The notes below the pieces were generated by a model that was not told where the DNA came from, searched no databases, and saw only the letters and a program-made list of their open reading frames with translations. The position numbers were made by a program, and so were the translations under genes. From Halomonas sp. SpR8 (GTDB taxonomy: Bacteria; Pseudomonadota; Gammaproteobacteria; Pseudomonadales; Halomonadaceae): a stretch of 64,000 bases of DNA. Shown in pieces: positions 36,450 to 46,013 of the stretch; position 1 is the first letter of the stretch; each line of letters opens with the position of its first letter. The DNA lies in NCBI RefSeq assembly GCF_031010195.1, contig NZ_JAUAMC010000001.1, positions 372,001-436,000 of the forward strand, given 5' to 3'.

Positions 36450-36980
36450 TTAGCCGGTGTAATCGATAGCGGTGATGGTATAAAACGTATCGCCATTAGG
36501 GGTAAGTACTTTGGCATCGTCACCGACCTGTTTGCCTAATAGCGCCTTGGCCATGGGGGCATCGATACTGATCCAGCGCTTTTTAGTGTCGATTTCATCG
36601 TGGCCAACAATCCTGAGATGAACCTGCCCGCCGTTTTCATCTTCCAGACTCACATAGGCGCCGAAAAATACCTTACTGGTATCGGCAGGTAGGCGGTCGA
36701 CTACCTGTAATTCATCCAAGCGTTTTGTCAAATAAGTAATCCGGGCAATAACGCGGTTTAACTCTTTCTTGTTATAGGTGTAATCGGCATTTTCACTGCG
36801 GTCTCCCTGGGCGGCCGCTTCGCCGACCTTGGCTGAAATGGCCGGGCGTTTAACCCGTGATAGGTGATCTAAAATAGCGCGCAAGCGGGACGCCCCCTCA
36901 GCGGTAATCAAGTTGCTCTTTGGGGCTTGACGCGGATCTTTGGCTGGATCGCGCCAGCGGGTCATGTTGCGGCCTTTCAT
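36450..36980 (-). CDS. greB: Transcript cleavage factor GreB
   Basis: About 176 aa from ATG 36980, which has AGGGAA upstream; ATG 36965 is an alternative. The N-terminal coiled coil carries the acidic-tip pattern GDRSENADYTYNKKELNR typical of GreA/GreB, and the C-terminal FKBP-like domain has the ISIDAPMAKALLGKQVGDD signature. The early SNLITAEGASRL region and length fit GreB better than GreA. It rescues backtracked RNA polymerase. Confidence 0.88.
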   Translation of the reverse strand: MKGRNMTRWRDPAKDPRQAPKSNLITAEGASRLRAILDHLSRVKRPAISAKVGEAAAQGDRSENADYTYNKKELNRVIARITYLTKRLDELQVVDRLPADTSKVFFGAYVSLEDENGGQVHLRIVGHDEIDTKKRWISIDAPMAKALLGKQVGDDAKVLTPNGDTFYTITAIDYTG

Positions 36981-37110
36981 TACCAATTCCCTATCAGGTA
37001 TTAAGCTATCTACTCTACGTTAAATGCGTGAAGCATACCAAGCAACATGCCGCCGATGAATCATTCAAACGTTCGTTAGATTATTTGCTATATTGGGGGG
37101 AGGCCTGCCA

Positions 37111-37166
37111 GTGATAGATCTAAAGTGATAGGTCTAAAGTGATAGATCTAAGGTGATAGGTCTAGG
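37111..37166 (+). repeat. Four 14-bp tandem units upstream of the TPR protein gene
   Basis: Units GTGATAGATCTAAA, GTGATAGGTCTAAA, GTGATAGATCTAAG and GTGATAGGTCTAGG run without gaps and alternate between two versions (AGATC and AGGTC), as if a 28-bp pair was doubled. They end 42 bp before the start codon. Confidence 0.9.
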
Positions 37167-37208
37167 TAGTCCAAACCTAAGCAGGACAACAATAAATCAG
37201 GAGCAACT

Positions 37209-37868
37209 ATGCAAAAACTCTCATTATCCCGTTTAACTTTATCGCGTTTGCTCATCGCCGCTGCCATCGGCGGCACGCTGGCGTTAACACCGTTAACCGC
37301 AGCCGCTTTTGAAAGTGAACTGTTCTCGCTAAAGAACCGCTGGGAGTATTCGGTGACGGAGCTGCCTGCCAACGAGCGCGAGAGCACGCTTAAATCGTTG
37401 GCGGGTGAAGCAGAACAGCTAGCCAAACAGCACAGCGACGAGGCCGATGTACTGGTCTGGCAGGGGATTATTCTGGCGTCTTATGCCCGTGAGCGCGGTG
37501 GTTTAGGTGCGCTTGGCACCGCTGGCGATGCCCGCGAAGTGCTCGAACAGGCGATCAAAATTGATCCACAGGGATTGAATGGCTCGGCCTACGTGACGCT
37601 TGGCGCGCTCTATGACCGAGTGCCGGGTCGACCACTCGGTTTTGGCAATAGCGATACCGCAGAGCGCATGTTCCAGCGTGCCTTGGAAATCCGCCCAGAC
37701 GGTATCGACGTTAACTACTACTATGCCGCCTTTTTACAAGAAGAGGGCAACGATCAGGCGGCTCGTGAACATGCCGAGCGTGCGGTTAACGGCACTGCTC
37801 GCGACAACCGGCAAGTGTCAGATGAAGCGCTACGCCGAGATGCCGAGGCGCTGCTCAATCAGCTGTAA
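37209..37868 (+). CDS. Exported tetratricopeptide-repeat protein
   Basis: This 219-aa protein has a signal peptide (cleaved near LTAAAFES) and then helical repeats resembling TPRs, for example AREVLEQAIKIDPQGLNGSAYVTLGALYD and AERMFQRALEIRPDGIDVNYYYAAFLQEEG. It probably acts as a periplasmic scaffold. It resembles TAtT-like/TPR proteins but is too short for a full TRAP-associated TatT trimer subunit. GGAG precedes ATG 37209. Confidence 0.75.
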   Translation: MQKLSLSRLTLSRLLIAAAIGGTLALTPLTAAAFESELFSLKNRWEYSVTELPANERESTLKSLAGEAEQLAKQHSDEADVLVWQGIILASYARERGGLGALGTAGDAREVLEQAIKIDPQGLNGSAYVTLGALYDRVPGRPLGFGNSDTAERMFQRALEIRPDGIDVNYYYAAFLQEEGNDQAAREHAERAVNGTARDNRQVSDEALRRDAEALLNQL

Positions 37869-37940
37869 TCCGCTAACTGAATTGGCATTCCCGGTGGCAA
37901 GCATTGATAATAGAACGCTTATCACCACCGGGAGTGCCGC

Positions 37941-38630
37941 ATGCCGACGAGTCCCACTATCTCATCTCTTAGCGTTCCGCTGTTAAAGCGCGACGATGTC
38001 GAGCTACTCAAGCGTGAGACGCTGCACCAGGGGTTTTTCCGTTTGGAAGCTCTCGAGCTTCGCCATCGCCTATTTGAAGGGGGGTGGAGCCAGCCCATGC
38101 GTCGCGAAGTGCACAATCGCTTTGATGCGGTGGGTGTCCTGCTTTATGACCCCGAGCGCGATTCTTTGGTGCTGATTGAACAATTTCGTGCTGGTGCTAT
38201 CGATGACGCGGTTTCTCCCTGGAAATTAGAAATCGTCGCCGGTTTAGCCGAAAAAGACGAATCGTTGGAAGACGTGGCCCGCCGTGAAGCGTGGGAGGAG
38301 GCAGGTTGTAAAGTAACCGAGCTGACCAAACTTCACACTTATTATCCAAGTCCTGGTGCCTGCAACGAGCAAGTGACCCTATTTTGTGGTTTGGTAGATA
38401 CCCACGGCCTGGGCGGCATTCACGGCTTAGATGAAGAGCACGAGGATATTCGCGTTCACGTGGTGCCTTTTCCTGCTGCCTGGGAACTCTTACTCCGCGG
38501 GCGACTCGACAACGCCATGTGTTTAATTGGTCTACATTGGCTGAATAACCAGCGCGCTTCACTGCGTGCCGCTTCTCAGCGAGCTTTATCGGAAAGTGGA
38601 ACGACGAGAAGCGAAACAGACAAGGAGTGA
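37941..38630 (+). CDS. nudF: ADP-ribose pyrophosphatase (Nudix hydrolase)
   Basis: This 229-aa protein contains the Nudix box GLAEKDESLEDVARREAWEEAG (Gx5Ex7REUxEExG) at about residues 95-117 and the SPGACNE segment found in ADP-ribose pyrophosphatases. It hydrolyses ADP-ribose to AMP and ribose 5-phosphate. It heads the nudF-yqiB-cpdA unit known from enterobacteria and pseudomonads. Confidence 0.9.
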   Translation: MPTSPTISSLSVPLLKRDDVELLKRETLHQGFFRLEALELRHRLFEGGWSQPMRREVHNRFDAVGVLLYDPERDSLVLIEQFRAGAIDDAVSPWKLEIVAGLAEKDESLEDVARREAWEEAGCKVTELTKLHTYYPSPGACNEQVTLFCGLVDTHGLGGIHGLDEEHEDIRVHVVPFPAAWELLLRGRLDNAMCLIGLHWLNNQRASLRAASQRALSESGTTRSETDKE

Positions 38631-38632
38631 AC

Positions 38633-39079
38633 ATGGCGAGAATGGCCTATGTCACCGATTTAAAATCGCTCCAAGGGGAGTGCAGCGCCAACTATTTACG
38701 TTTGGTGCGGCTGGTGGGCGATATGGAGGCCGGCCAGCGCCGTGATATTGCCCTGCGCGGTAATAAGCAGCACTTTGGAGATTTGCATCTCTATATTCAA
38801 CAGCAGGCGCCTTACACCACTATGGTGGATGTTTCCCAAACGGGTCCGCTGGATGCCGTTTTGGAAGGGCCGCGGATGCGGGTACACCTCTATCACGATG
38901 TGCGAATGGCCGAGGTGACCGACTTTCAGCGCGAGCGCCATTTTAGTGGCCGCTATCGCTACCCTAACGCCCGGATGCACCAGCCGGATGAGAAACTGCA
39001 ACTCAACCGCTTTTTAGGTGAGTGGCTGGCTCATGGCCTTGCCCATGGTCACACCATTGACGTACCGGAGATGCCCTAA
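38633..39079 (+). CDS. yqiB: DUF1249 protein YqiB
   Basis: ATG 38633 follows AAGGAG and gives 148 aa; a GTG six bases earlier is less likely. It matches the conserved YqiB family (DUF1249), of unknown function, always found between nudF and cpdA. The stop overlaps the cpdA start by one base (TAATG). Confidence 0.87.
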   Translation: MARMAYVTDLKSLQGECSANYLRLVRLVGDMEAGQRRDIALRGNKQHFGDLHLYIQQQAPYTTMVDVSQTGPLDAVLEGPRMRVHLYHDVRMAEVTDFQRERHFSGRYRYPNARMHQPDEKLQLNRFLGEWLAHGLAHGHTIDVPEMP

Positions 39080-39825
39080 TGCGCGTGGTGCAGATTACCG
39101 ACGCCCACCTTTATGCGGATACCGAAGCGCGCTCCCGCGTGGGTGTTCCTTGGCGGCAGTTTCAGCAGGTGTTGAGTGCCGTTGTCGCCGAGAAGCCCGA
39201 TATCGTGCTATTTACCGGCGACGTTAGCCAGGACGAGTCAGCCGCTTCCTACGCCTTGGCCGCGCAGGCGATGGAGCAGTTGCCTTGCCCCTGGTACTGG
39301 TTGCCGGGGAATCACGACCAGCTCGAATTGATGGCTGCCGAGCGACCAATGGTCGATCAGGTGGATTTGGGACCGTGGTGCATACTGCTGCTTAATACCC
39401 AGGTAGAAGGCCAGCCTTACGGGGAACTGGGAAGCGTACGCCTAGCCGAGCTCGCTGAGCAGCTTGAGAAGGATGATCGACCCACGCTAATCGCCATGCA
39501 CCACCCGCCAGTGGAAGTGGGCGCGGTATGGATGGATGCCATTGGTTTGCAGGATCGTGACGCGTTTTGGCAACTGCTAAGCAGCTACCCTCAGGTCAAA
39601 ATCGTCTTGTTTGGTCACGTACACCAAGCCTACGCCGAGCACTACTCCTCGGGTGAAATGACCATTGACGTTTTTGGCTGCCCGGCGATGGCGGATCAGT
39701 TTCAGCCCGGTGCCGAACAGTTCGCCATTGATGAAGCCTCCCGCCCTGGCTACCGCGTTATTGATTTATGCTGGAGTGAACCCCTCGGAGGCGAGTGGCA
39801 GAGCTGGGTCGAACGTCTTGATTGA
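39079..39825 (+). CDS. cpdA: 3',5'-cyclic AMP phosphodiesterase
   Basis: This 248-aa calcineurin-like metallophosphoesterase has all motifs of CpdA/Icc: ITDAHL, FTGDVSQD, PGNHD, MHHPP and FGHVHQAY. It hydrolyses cAMP in the cytoplasm and so tunes Crp/Vfr-type signalling. In many relatives yqiA and parE follow directly; here cysD comes next and parE is 19.6 kb further on. Confidence 0.9.
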   Translation: MRVVQITDAHLYADTEARSRVGVPWRQFQQVLSAVVAEKPDIVLFTGDVSQDESAASYALAAQAMEQLPCPWYWLPGNHDQLELMAAERPMVDQVDLGPWCILLLNTQVEGQPYGELGSVRLAELAEQLEKDDRPTLIAMHHPPVEVGAVWMDAIGLQDRDAFWQLLSSYPQVKIVLFGHVHQAYAEHYSSGEMTIDVFGCPAMADQFQPGAEQFAIDEASRPGYRVIDLCWSEPLGGEWQSWVERLD

Positions 39826-39999
39826 GCCTTTGGCGCTGCAATCTTAGATGGTTAGGTCATAAAAGAATAAAAAGATAGTTATTAATTCTTTTGGGTTATT
39901 ATCTACTCGGCGTTACCCTACTCGCATTCGAACGAATTTTTAGAACGTATACCGTTTTCTAGCTTGTGTAACGAGCTTGTTCTTGCGAGGTAATGGGCC

Positions 40000-40992
40000 A
40001 TGAGCCAATCTTCCACTCTTTCTTTAGGGGCGCTCGCTGAAAAGTCGCGCTCTTCAGAGCCGCGAAGCGAAGCGTCTGTTACGCCTGATGCTGCGCGATT
40101 AACCCACCTCAAGCAATTAGAAGCTGAGTCTATTCATATCATCCGTGAGGTCGCCGCCGAGTTCTCCAATCCGGTGATGATGTACTCCATCGGTAAAGAC
40201 TCTTCGGTCATGCTGCACTTGGCGCGCAAAGCCTTTTACCCTGGTACGCCGCCATTTCCGCTGCTGCACGTTGACACCACTTGGAAGTTTCGCGAGATGA
40301 TCGAGTTTCGTAACCGCATGGCGAAAGACGCGGGTATGGAGCTGATCGTACATACTAATGAAGAGGGGCGGGCGGCGAATATCAACCCGTTCGATCAGGG
40401 CAGCGCTAAATATACCGATATCATGAAAACCCAGGCGCTCAAGCAAGCGCTGGACAAGCACGGGTTTGATGCGGCCTTCGGTGGCGCCCGCCGAGATGAA
40501 GAGGCGTCACGTGCTAAAGAGCGCGTCTATTCGTTCCGCGATAAGTATCACCGTTGGGATCCTAAAAACCAGCGCCCTGAACTGTGGAACGTGTATAACG
40601 CCAAGGTTAATAAAGGCGAGTCGATCCGTGTGTTCCCGCTCTCCAACTGGACCGAGCTGGATATCTGGCAGTACATCTATTTAGAGTCGATTCCCATCGT
40701 GCCGCTCTACTACTCGGCCAAACGACCCATCGTTGAGCGCGACGGTATGCAAATCATGGTCGATGACGAGCGTATGCCGCTTGCGCCCGGCGAAGTGCCG
40801 GAAATGAAGTCGGTACGGTTTAGAACCCTGGGCTGCTACCCGTTGACCGGGGCGGTTGAGTCCGAGGCTGCGACGCTGCCGGAAATTATTCAAGAGATGC
40901 TGCTGACCCGCACCAGCGAGCGCAGTGGCCGCGCCATCGACCGTGACCAAGTGGGTTCGATGGAGAAGAAAAAGCGCGAGGGTTATTTTTAA
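40000..40992 (+). CDS. cysD: Sulfate adenylyltransferase subunit 2
   Basis: This 330-aa PP-loop ATP sulfurylase subunit carries [17 protein letters not shown], the [16 protein letters not shown] segment and the C-terminal [15 protein letters not shown] ending typical of CysD. With CysN it makes adenylyl sulfate from sulfate and ATP. About 28 extra residues precede the usual N-terminus. The stop is followed immediately by the cysN start. Confidence 0.95.
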   Translation: MSQSSTLSLGALAEKSRSSEPRSEASVTPDAARLTHLKQLEAESIHIIREVAAEFSNPVMMYSIGKDSSVMLHLARKAFYPGTPPFPLLHVDTTWKFREMIEFRNRMAKDAGMELIVHTNEEGRAANINPFDQGSAKYTDIMKTQALKQALDKHGFDAAFGGARRDEEASRAKERVYSFRDKYHRWDPKNQRPELWNVYNAKVNKGESIRVFPLSNWTELDIWQYIYLESIPIVPLYYSAKRPIVERDGMQIMVDDERMPLAPGEVPEMKSVRFRTLGCYPLTGAVESEAATLPEIIQEMLLTRTSERSGRAIDRDQVGSMEKKKREGYF

Positions 40993-42435
40993 ATGTCTCA
41001 CCAATCTAATTTAATCGCCGACAATATCGAAGAGTACCTGCACGAGCATGAAAATAAAGACCTGCTGCGTTTTATTACCTGCGGCAGCGTCGACGACGGT
41101 AAATCGACGCTGATTGGCCGTATGCTCCATGACTCGAAAATGATCTTTGAGGATCAGTTGGCGGCGATCACTCAGGCCTCTAAAACCAGCGGCACGACCG
41201 GCGATACCGTTGATTTGGCGCTCTTGGTGGATGGTCTGCAGTCCGAGCGTGAGCAGGGCATTACCATCGATGTGGCGTACCGTTTTTTCTCTACTGATAA
41301 GCGCAAGTTTATTATCGCCGATACACCGGGGCATGAGCAGTACACCCGCAATATGGCTACTGGCGCATCAACCGCCAGCTTGGCGATTATTCTGATCGAT
41401 GCCCGCTACGGCGTGCAGACCCAAACGCGCCGCCACAGCTTTATTGCCGATCTGCTGGGTATTCAGCACTTGGTGATCGCGGTCAATAAGATGGATTTGG
41501 TGGACTTCTCTGAGCAGCGCTTTAACGAGATAGTCGACGAGTACCGCGCTTTTGCTGACAACCTACAGGCCCCCGACATTCGCTTTTTGCCCATGTCGGC
41601 GCTGAATGGCGATAACGTGGTTAATCGCAGCGAGCAAACGCCATGGTACTTTGCCGGTGGCTATCAGGGGCAAACGCTGATCGAACTGTTGGAAAGCGTC
41701 GAGATTACCCGCGATCAGAACCTCAGTGATCTGCGCTTGCCTGTGCAGTACGTGAACCGCCCCAATCTCGATTTCCGCGGTTATTGCGGCACATTATCCG
41801 CTGGTGTATTGCGCCCCGGCCAAGCGGTGAAAGCGTTACCATCGGGTAAAACATCGACCGTGGCGCGTGTCGTCACTTATGACGGTGACCTAGCTGCTGC
41901 TTATCCCGGTCAGGCCATCACGGTCACCTTGGAAGATGAAATCGATATCTCCCGCGGTGATTGGCTGGTAGCGGCAGATTGCGAGCTGCCGCTTTCCAAT
42001 ACCTTTAAAGCCGATATTGTCTGGATGCATGAAGAGGTTCTTACGCCGGGTAGGCTCTACGATTTCAAGCTGGCGACCCGGGATCTTTCTGGCCAGGTAA
42101 GCGCGATTGACTACCAGATTGATGTCAATACCTTGGAGAAGCATACCACTCACTCGCTGGGCTTAAATGCGATTGCCCGCTGCGACGTAGAACTGACTGC
42201 TGCCATTCCGGTGGATGACTACCGCACCAGTCCTGGCACCGGTAGCTTTATCATCATTGACCGGTTAACCAACGTCACTGTGGGTGCCGGGATGATTCGT
42301 GGTGCCGCAAGCGCTCCAGGCACTGTTTCAAACACGACCGACTGGGCGGCGTTTGAGCGCGACCTGAATGCGCTGGTGCGCAAGCATTTTCCTCACTGGG
42401 AAGCGAAAGATATCAGCGACTTATTTAACCGCTGA
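40993..42435 (+). CDS. cysN: Sulfate adenylyltransferase subunit 1 (GTPase)
   Basis: This 480-aa EF-Tu-like GTPase has [12 protein letters not shown] (P-loop), [12 protein letters not shown] and NKMD motifs followed by two beta-barrel domains. GTP hydrolysis drives CysD. The protein ends after the second barrel, so there is no fused CysC (APS kinase) domain; any APS kinase or reductase must be elsewhere. The start codon abuts the cysD stop. Confidence 0.95.
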   Translation: MSHQSNLIADNIEEYLHEHENKDLLRFITCGSVDDGKSTLIGRMLHDSKMIFEDQLAAITQASKTSGTTGDTVDLALLVDGLQSEREQGITIDVAYRFFSTDKRKFIIADTPGHEQYTRNMATGASTASLAIILIDARYGVQTQTRRHSFIADLLGIQHLVIAVNKMDLVDFSEQRFNEIVDEYRAFADNLQAPDIRFLPMSALNGDNVVNRSEQTPWYFAGGYQGQTLIELLESVEITRDQNLSDLRLPVQYVNRPNLDFRGYCGTLSAGVLRPGQAVKALPSGKTSTVARVVTYDGDLAAAYPGQAITVTLEDEIDISRGDWLVAADCELPLSNTFKADIVWMHEEVLTPGRLYDFKLATRDLSGQVSAIDYQIDVNTLEKHTTHSLGLNAIARCDVELTAAIPVDDYRTSPGTGSFIIIDRLTNVTVGAGMIRGAASAPGTVSNTTDWAAFERDLNALVRKHFPHWEAKDISDLFNR

Positions 42436-42453
42436 ATGTAAACGCTCAAAGTA

Positions 42454-42483
42454 CAACGGCCCGCCTCTTAAGGCGGGCCGTTG
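42454..42483. terminator. Strong hairpin between convergent cysN and tupA
   Basis: CAACGGCCCGCCT pairs with AGGCGGGCCGTTG over a 4-base CTTA loop. Located between converging genes, it can serve both. No long T-tract is present. Confidence 0.75.
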
Positions 42484-42504
42484 CTATGTGGGCGTTTGGC
42501 AAGA

Positions 42505-43314
42505 TTACTCAGCGTTAGGGAAAAACAGCTGCTGGCCATCCACCTTATAATCGGCAATTGCTTGCTGGCCCTGTTCAGAAACCAGCCATTCGTGCCACTG
42601 GGCGGCGAGATCATGTTTTAAGTGCGGATGGCGCTCTTCTGAGAGCAGAAGGCTACCGTACTGGTTGAACAGCGCTTCATCACCTTCAAACAGCAGCGTT
42701 AAGTCTTGCGGATTTTTAAACGCAACCCAGGTGGCGCGGTCGGTAAGCGTGTAGGCGCCCATAGCCGCAGCGGTATTTATTGTGGGACCCATGCCGCTGC
42801 CCAATTCACGGTACCACTCGCCCTGAGGCGTGATCCCTGCATCTTCCCATAAACGCAGTTCGGCGCGGTTGGTGCCGCTATCGTCACCCCGTGAGGCGAA
42901 GGGCGACTCGCTTTCAGCAATGAGCTGCATGGCATCGGTAACGGTTTCGCTGCCGCTGATGCCGGCAGGATCATCACTGGGGCCAACGATCACGAAGTCG
43001 TTGTACATCACATTAAGACGCTCGGTGGCGTAGCCGTCAGCTACAAACTGCTCTTCGCCCGCGGTATCGTGCACCAGCAGGCTATCGGCATCGCCACGGC
43101 GGCCAATTTCAAACGCCTGACCGGTACCTACCGCGACCACGCGCACATCAATGCCGGTTTCTTCGGTAAAGGTGGGAATAATCGCGTCGAACAAACCTGA
43201 GTTTTCGGTAGAGGTGGTCGAGGCCAGCGTGATGTAGTCATCGTCTGCCAGCAGCGTGCCGCTCCAGGTCAGTCCTAGCGCACCTGCGGTTAACAATGCG
43301 GTTGTCTTGTTCAT
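42505..43314 (-). CDS. tupA: Tungstate-binding periplasmic protein
   Basis: ATG 43314 follows AAGGAG and gives 269 aa. After the signal peptide (cleaved near LLADD) comes LASTTSTENSGLFD, the oxyanion-binding TTST motif of TupA-type proteins, then SRGDDSGTNRAE with further ligand residues. TupA binds tungstate, with weaker molybdate binding. It is third in the tupB-tupC-tupA transcript. Confidence 0.9.
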   Translation of the reverse strand: MNKTTALLTAGALGLTWSGTLLADDDYITLASTTSTENSGLFDAIIPTFTEETGIDVRVVAVGTGQAFEIGRRGDADSLLVHDTAGEEQFVADGYATERLNVMYNDFVIVGPSDDPAGISGSETVTDAMQLIAESESPFASRGDDSGTNRAELRLWEDAGITPQGEWYRELGSGMGPTINTAAAMGAYTLTDRATWVAFKNPQDLTLLFEGDEALFNQYGSLLLSEERHPHLKHDLAAQWHEWLVSEQGQQAIADYKVDGQQLFFPNAE

Positions 43315-43359
43315 TGTATGACTCCTTGATCGCTTTTCATTCATCCAGCTGTCCCAGGG

Positions 43360-44091
43360 CTACCAAACGAGTTCGCCCCGAATAAACGCGCCTGCCTCGC
43401 GTGAGGTAGGCGCGGTAAAAAAATCGTTGGCGGGGGTGTGTTCAAGTAGTGCGCCGTCATGCATAAACAGCACGTCATCGGCTAAGCGGCGCGCTTGGTA
43501 TAAGTCGTGGGTGGACATCACAATGCGTGTGCCGCTGTGATGAAACTCAAGTACCGCATCTTCAACGGCTTTAATGGCCGCGGGGTCTAATGCTGAGGTA
43601 GGTTCGTCAAGAAACAGCACCTGCGGATTGAGTAGCCAAGCCCGCGCTAGCGCTAAGCGCTGTTGCTCGCCGCCGGAGAGGACTCGCGCTGGTCTTTTAG
43701 CCAAATGGGCTAAGCCAAACTTCTCAAGGGCATTCATCGCCTGGGCTTTTCGAGGTAACGCTTTCAGTTCTGGTCGCGCCACCTTATTGATGGCTAGCAC
43801 ATAGGTCAGGTTATCCAGCGCAGAGCGACGTAACAGCACAGGACGTTGGAAAACCATGGCTTGCGCGGGCTGGGCACCTTGCCAGCGAACCGAACCGCTG
43901 GTGGGCGTTAGCAGGCCGTGAGCTAGACGCATTAACAGGCTTTTGCCCGCGCCGTTCGGCCCCATTATTAATGTGCGCTGGCAGCCTGCAAGGCGCATCG
44001 ATGTAGGTTTTAGCAGCGTCTGGCCGCGATGGATGAATCCAACGCTATCGAGCTCGAGTGAGGCGACGGGAGGCGTGTGGTGTGCGTTCAT
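43360..44091 (-). CDS. tupC: Tungstate ABC transporter ATP-binding protein
   Basis: This 243-aa ATPase has Walker A GPNGAGKS, signature LSGGEQQRLALARA, and Walker B VLFLDEPTSALD. The start overlaps the tupB stop (ATGA). It energises tungstate uptake with TupB. Confidence 0.9.
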   Translation of the reverse strand: MNAHHTPPVASLELDSVGFIHRGQTLLKPTSMRLAGCQRTLIMGPNGAGKSLLMRLAHGLLTPTSGSVRWQGAQPAQAMVFQRPVLLRRSALDNLTYVLAINKVARPELKALPRKAQAMNALEKFGLAHLAKRPARVLSGGEQQRLALARAWLLNPQVLFLDEPTSALDPAAIKAVEDAVLEFHHSGTRIVMSTHDLYQARRLADDVLFMHDGALLEHTPANDFFTAPTSREAGAFIRGELVW

Positions 44092-44792
44092 CCCAGCCGC
44101 CTTTTCGACGTTTCGCCGATGACATGAGCGATAGCGTTAATCATGGTGACCAGCGCAAGCAGAATAATGCCTAAACCGAGCGCCAGGGGCAGGTTGCCTT
44201 TACTGGTTTCCAACACGATGCTGGTGGTCATGACACGGGTGACGCCATCGATATTGCCGCCCACAATCATCACTGCGCCCACTTCGGCACTGGCGCGGCC
44301 AAAGCCGGCAAGAATCACCGTTAAGAGCGCAAAGCGTGCATCCCAGAGCAGCGTGGGGATCATACGTTGGCGGCTCAGTCCGAATGAGTTCAACTGCTCG
44401 GCATACTCTCCGTGAAGCCCCTCAATCTGTTGGCGGGTGAGGGCGGCAATAATGGGTAGCACCAGAATGACTTGGGCAATCACCATCGCCGTCGGCGTAA
44501 ACAGCAACCCCCATTCACCCAGCGGGCCCGCGCGCGAAAGTAGCAGATAAACGCATAGCCCGGCGACTACGGGCGGTAAGCCCATCATGGCATTCAGGGC
44601 AACGATAACGACGTTGCGCCCGGGAAAGCGCCATAGCGCAAGAGCAGCGCCTAGCGGCAGCGCTATTAGGCTGGCAATCAGCACTGCCATCAGCGATACC
44701 TGCAGTGAGAGCATCACGATCGAGATGAGCGCGCTGTCCATACTCAGGATCAGGGCGAGAGCAGTACTGAAGGCATTGTCACTGATCGGCAT
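44088..44792 (-). CDS. tupB: Tungstate ABC transporter permease
   Basis: This 234-aa permease has about five membrane helices and the EAA-type coupling loop near EYAEQLNSFGLSRQRMIPTLL, where the ATPase docks. GRASAEVGAVMIVGGNI is typical of TupB. It is first gene of the tup transcript; the 136-bp gap to the divergent regulator presumably holds both promoters. Confidence 0.9.
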   Translation of the reverse strand: MPISDNAFSTALALILSMDSALISIVMLSLQVSLMAVLIASLIALPLGAALALWRFPGRNVVIVALNAMMGLPPVVAGLCVYLLLSRAGPLGEWGLLFTPTAMVIAQVILVLPIIAALTRQQIEGLHGEYAEQLNSFGLSRQRMIPTLLWDARFALLTVILAGFGRASAEVGAVMIVGGNIDGVTRVMTTSIVLETSKGNLPLALGLGIILLALVTMINAIAHVIGETSKRRLG

Positions 44793-44928
44793 TGAGCGGC
44801 GGCATCGTTATTAGGTTAGATTGAGTATGATGTACGGAAAAATGCCCGATTGCACACGCAGCTGAAACTAATGCAGCCTTATGCAGTAAATTGGTAGTGG
44901 CTGACACTCCGCGGAGAGGCCTATCGCG

Positions 44929-45816
44929 ATGCCGGACTCACATACTTATTTAACCACCACAGAAGTCGCCGACTACCTGCGCTTGAAAGAGCGCAAGGTG
45001 TATGACCTGGTGCGCCAGGGACAGATCCCTTGTAGCCGGATCACCGGAAAGCTGCTGTTTCCTCGTCAGCAGATTGATCTATGGGTACTGAGCCATTTAG
45101 AGGGTGATCAGGCGCAGCGCTTATCAGTGCCGCTGGTGGTCGCGGGCAGTCAGGATCCATTGCTGGAGTGGGCGGTTCGGGAGAGCGGCTCTGATTTGGC
45201 GATGCTCTGTCAGGGCAGTGGTGACGGCGTTCGGCGTTTGTTGGATGGCAAAGCCATGCTGGCCGGTATCCATCTGTTGGATCCCGCCACCCAACGCTAT
45301 AACGAGCCAAGCGCACTTGGATTAAGCGGTATGCGAGACCTGTTAGTAGTGCACTGGGCCAAGCGTCGCCAAGGGCTGTTGTTGCCCGTCGACAACCCGC
45401 TGAAAATCACCGGACTGAGCGATTTAAAGCGAACCGGTATTCGTGTGGCGTATCGCCAGCCAGACGCAGGAGCAGCAAGGCTGCTTAGCTGTTTGCTAGA
45501 GCAAGCGGGGATTGAAAGCTCAGCGCTTAATTGGGCGCCGCACGCCTCGTTAAATGAGGATGATTTAGCGCTCAGTATTTGCCAGGGTGAGGCCGATGTA
45601 GGGCTGGGGGTAGAAGCTGCCGCCGAGCGTCAACAACTGGCGTTTATACCGCTTTGCCAAGAGCCGTTTGATTTAGTGATGCAGCGGCGCAGCTATTTCG
45701 AACCCGCCGTACAGCGGCTGTTGGCATTTTCTCACCAGGCACGCTTTGCCGAACGGGCAACTAGGCTGTGCGGCTACGATATCAGTGACGTCGGAAAGAT
45801 TGTTTATAACGCCTAG
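44929..45816 (+). CDS. One-component regulator: excisionase-type HTH fused to an oxyanion-binding-like domain
   Basis: This 295-aa protein has an N-terminal MerR/excisionase-like helix-turn-helix (YLTTTEVADYLRLKERKVYDLVRQG) and a C-terminal periplasmic-binding-protein-like domain related to ModA/TupA (VAGSQDPLLEWAVRESG, GIHLLDPAT, VAYRQPDAGAARLL). There is no signal peptide, so it acts in the cytoplasm. Divergent orientation from tupB suggests it senses tungstate or molybdate and controls the transporter. Confidence 0.83.
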   Translation: MPDSHTYLTTTEVADYLRLKERKVYDLVRQGQIPCSRITGKLLFPRQQIDLWVLSHLEGDQAQRLSVPLVVAGSQDPLLEWAVRESGSDLAMLCQGSGDGVRRLLDGKAMLAGIHLLDPATQRYNEPSALGLSGMRDLLVVHWAKRRQGLLLPVDNPLKITGLSDLKRTGIRVAYRQPDAGAARLLSCLLEQAGIESSALNWAPHASLNEDDLALSICQGEADVGLGVEAAAERQQLAFIPLCQEPFDLVMQRRSYFEPAVQRLLAFSHQARFAERATRLCGYDISDVGKIVYNA

Positions 45817-45850
45817 GTCGTCATTCATTTGGTTGCATGATCGATGCTGT

Positions 45851-45960
45851 TACTATATTTCTAATTACTATATTTCCAATTACTATATTTCCAATACTTA
45901 GTGTTTTTGATGCTTAATGTTTCTAATGTTTAGTGTTTCTAATGCTTAGTGTTTCTTACA
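45851..45960. repeat. Two adjoining tandem arrays, 3 x 15 bp and 4 x 16 bp
   Basis: TACTATATTTCTAAT occurs three times (45851-45895; units two and three read CCAAT at the end). Immediately after come four 16-bp units beginning at 45897, 45913, 45929 and 45945, consensus CTTAGTGTTTCTAATG. The array is AT-rich and fills most of the gap before the APP1-type gene, so it may lie in or near its promoter. Confidence 0.9.
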
Positions 45961-46013
45961 CTTCGCATTAATATGCAGTGATAGCGATTTATCATCATGA
46001 AAAGGAGAGCACG

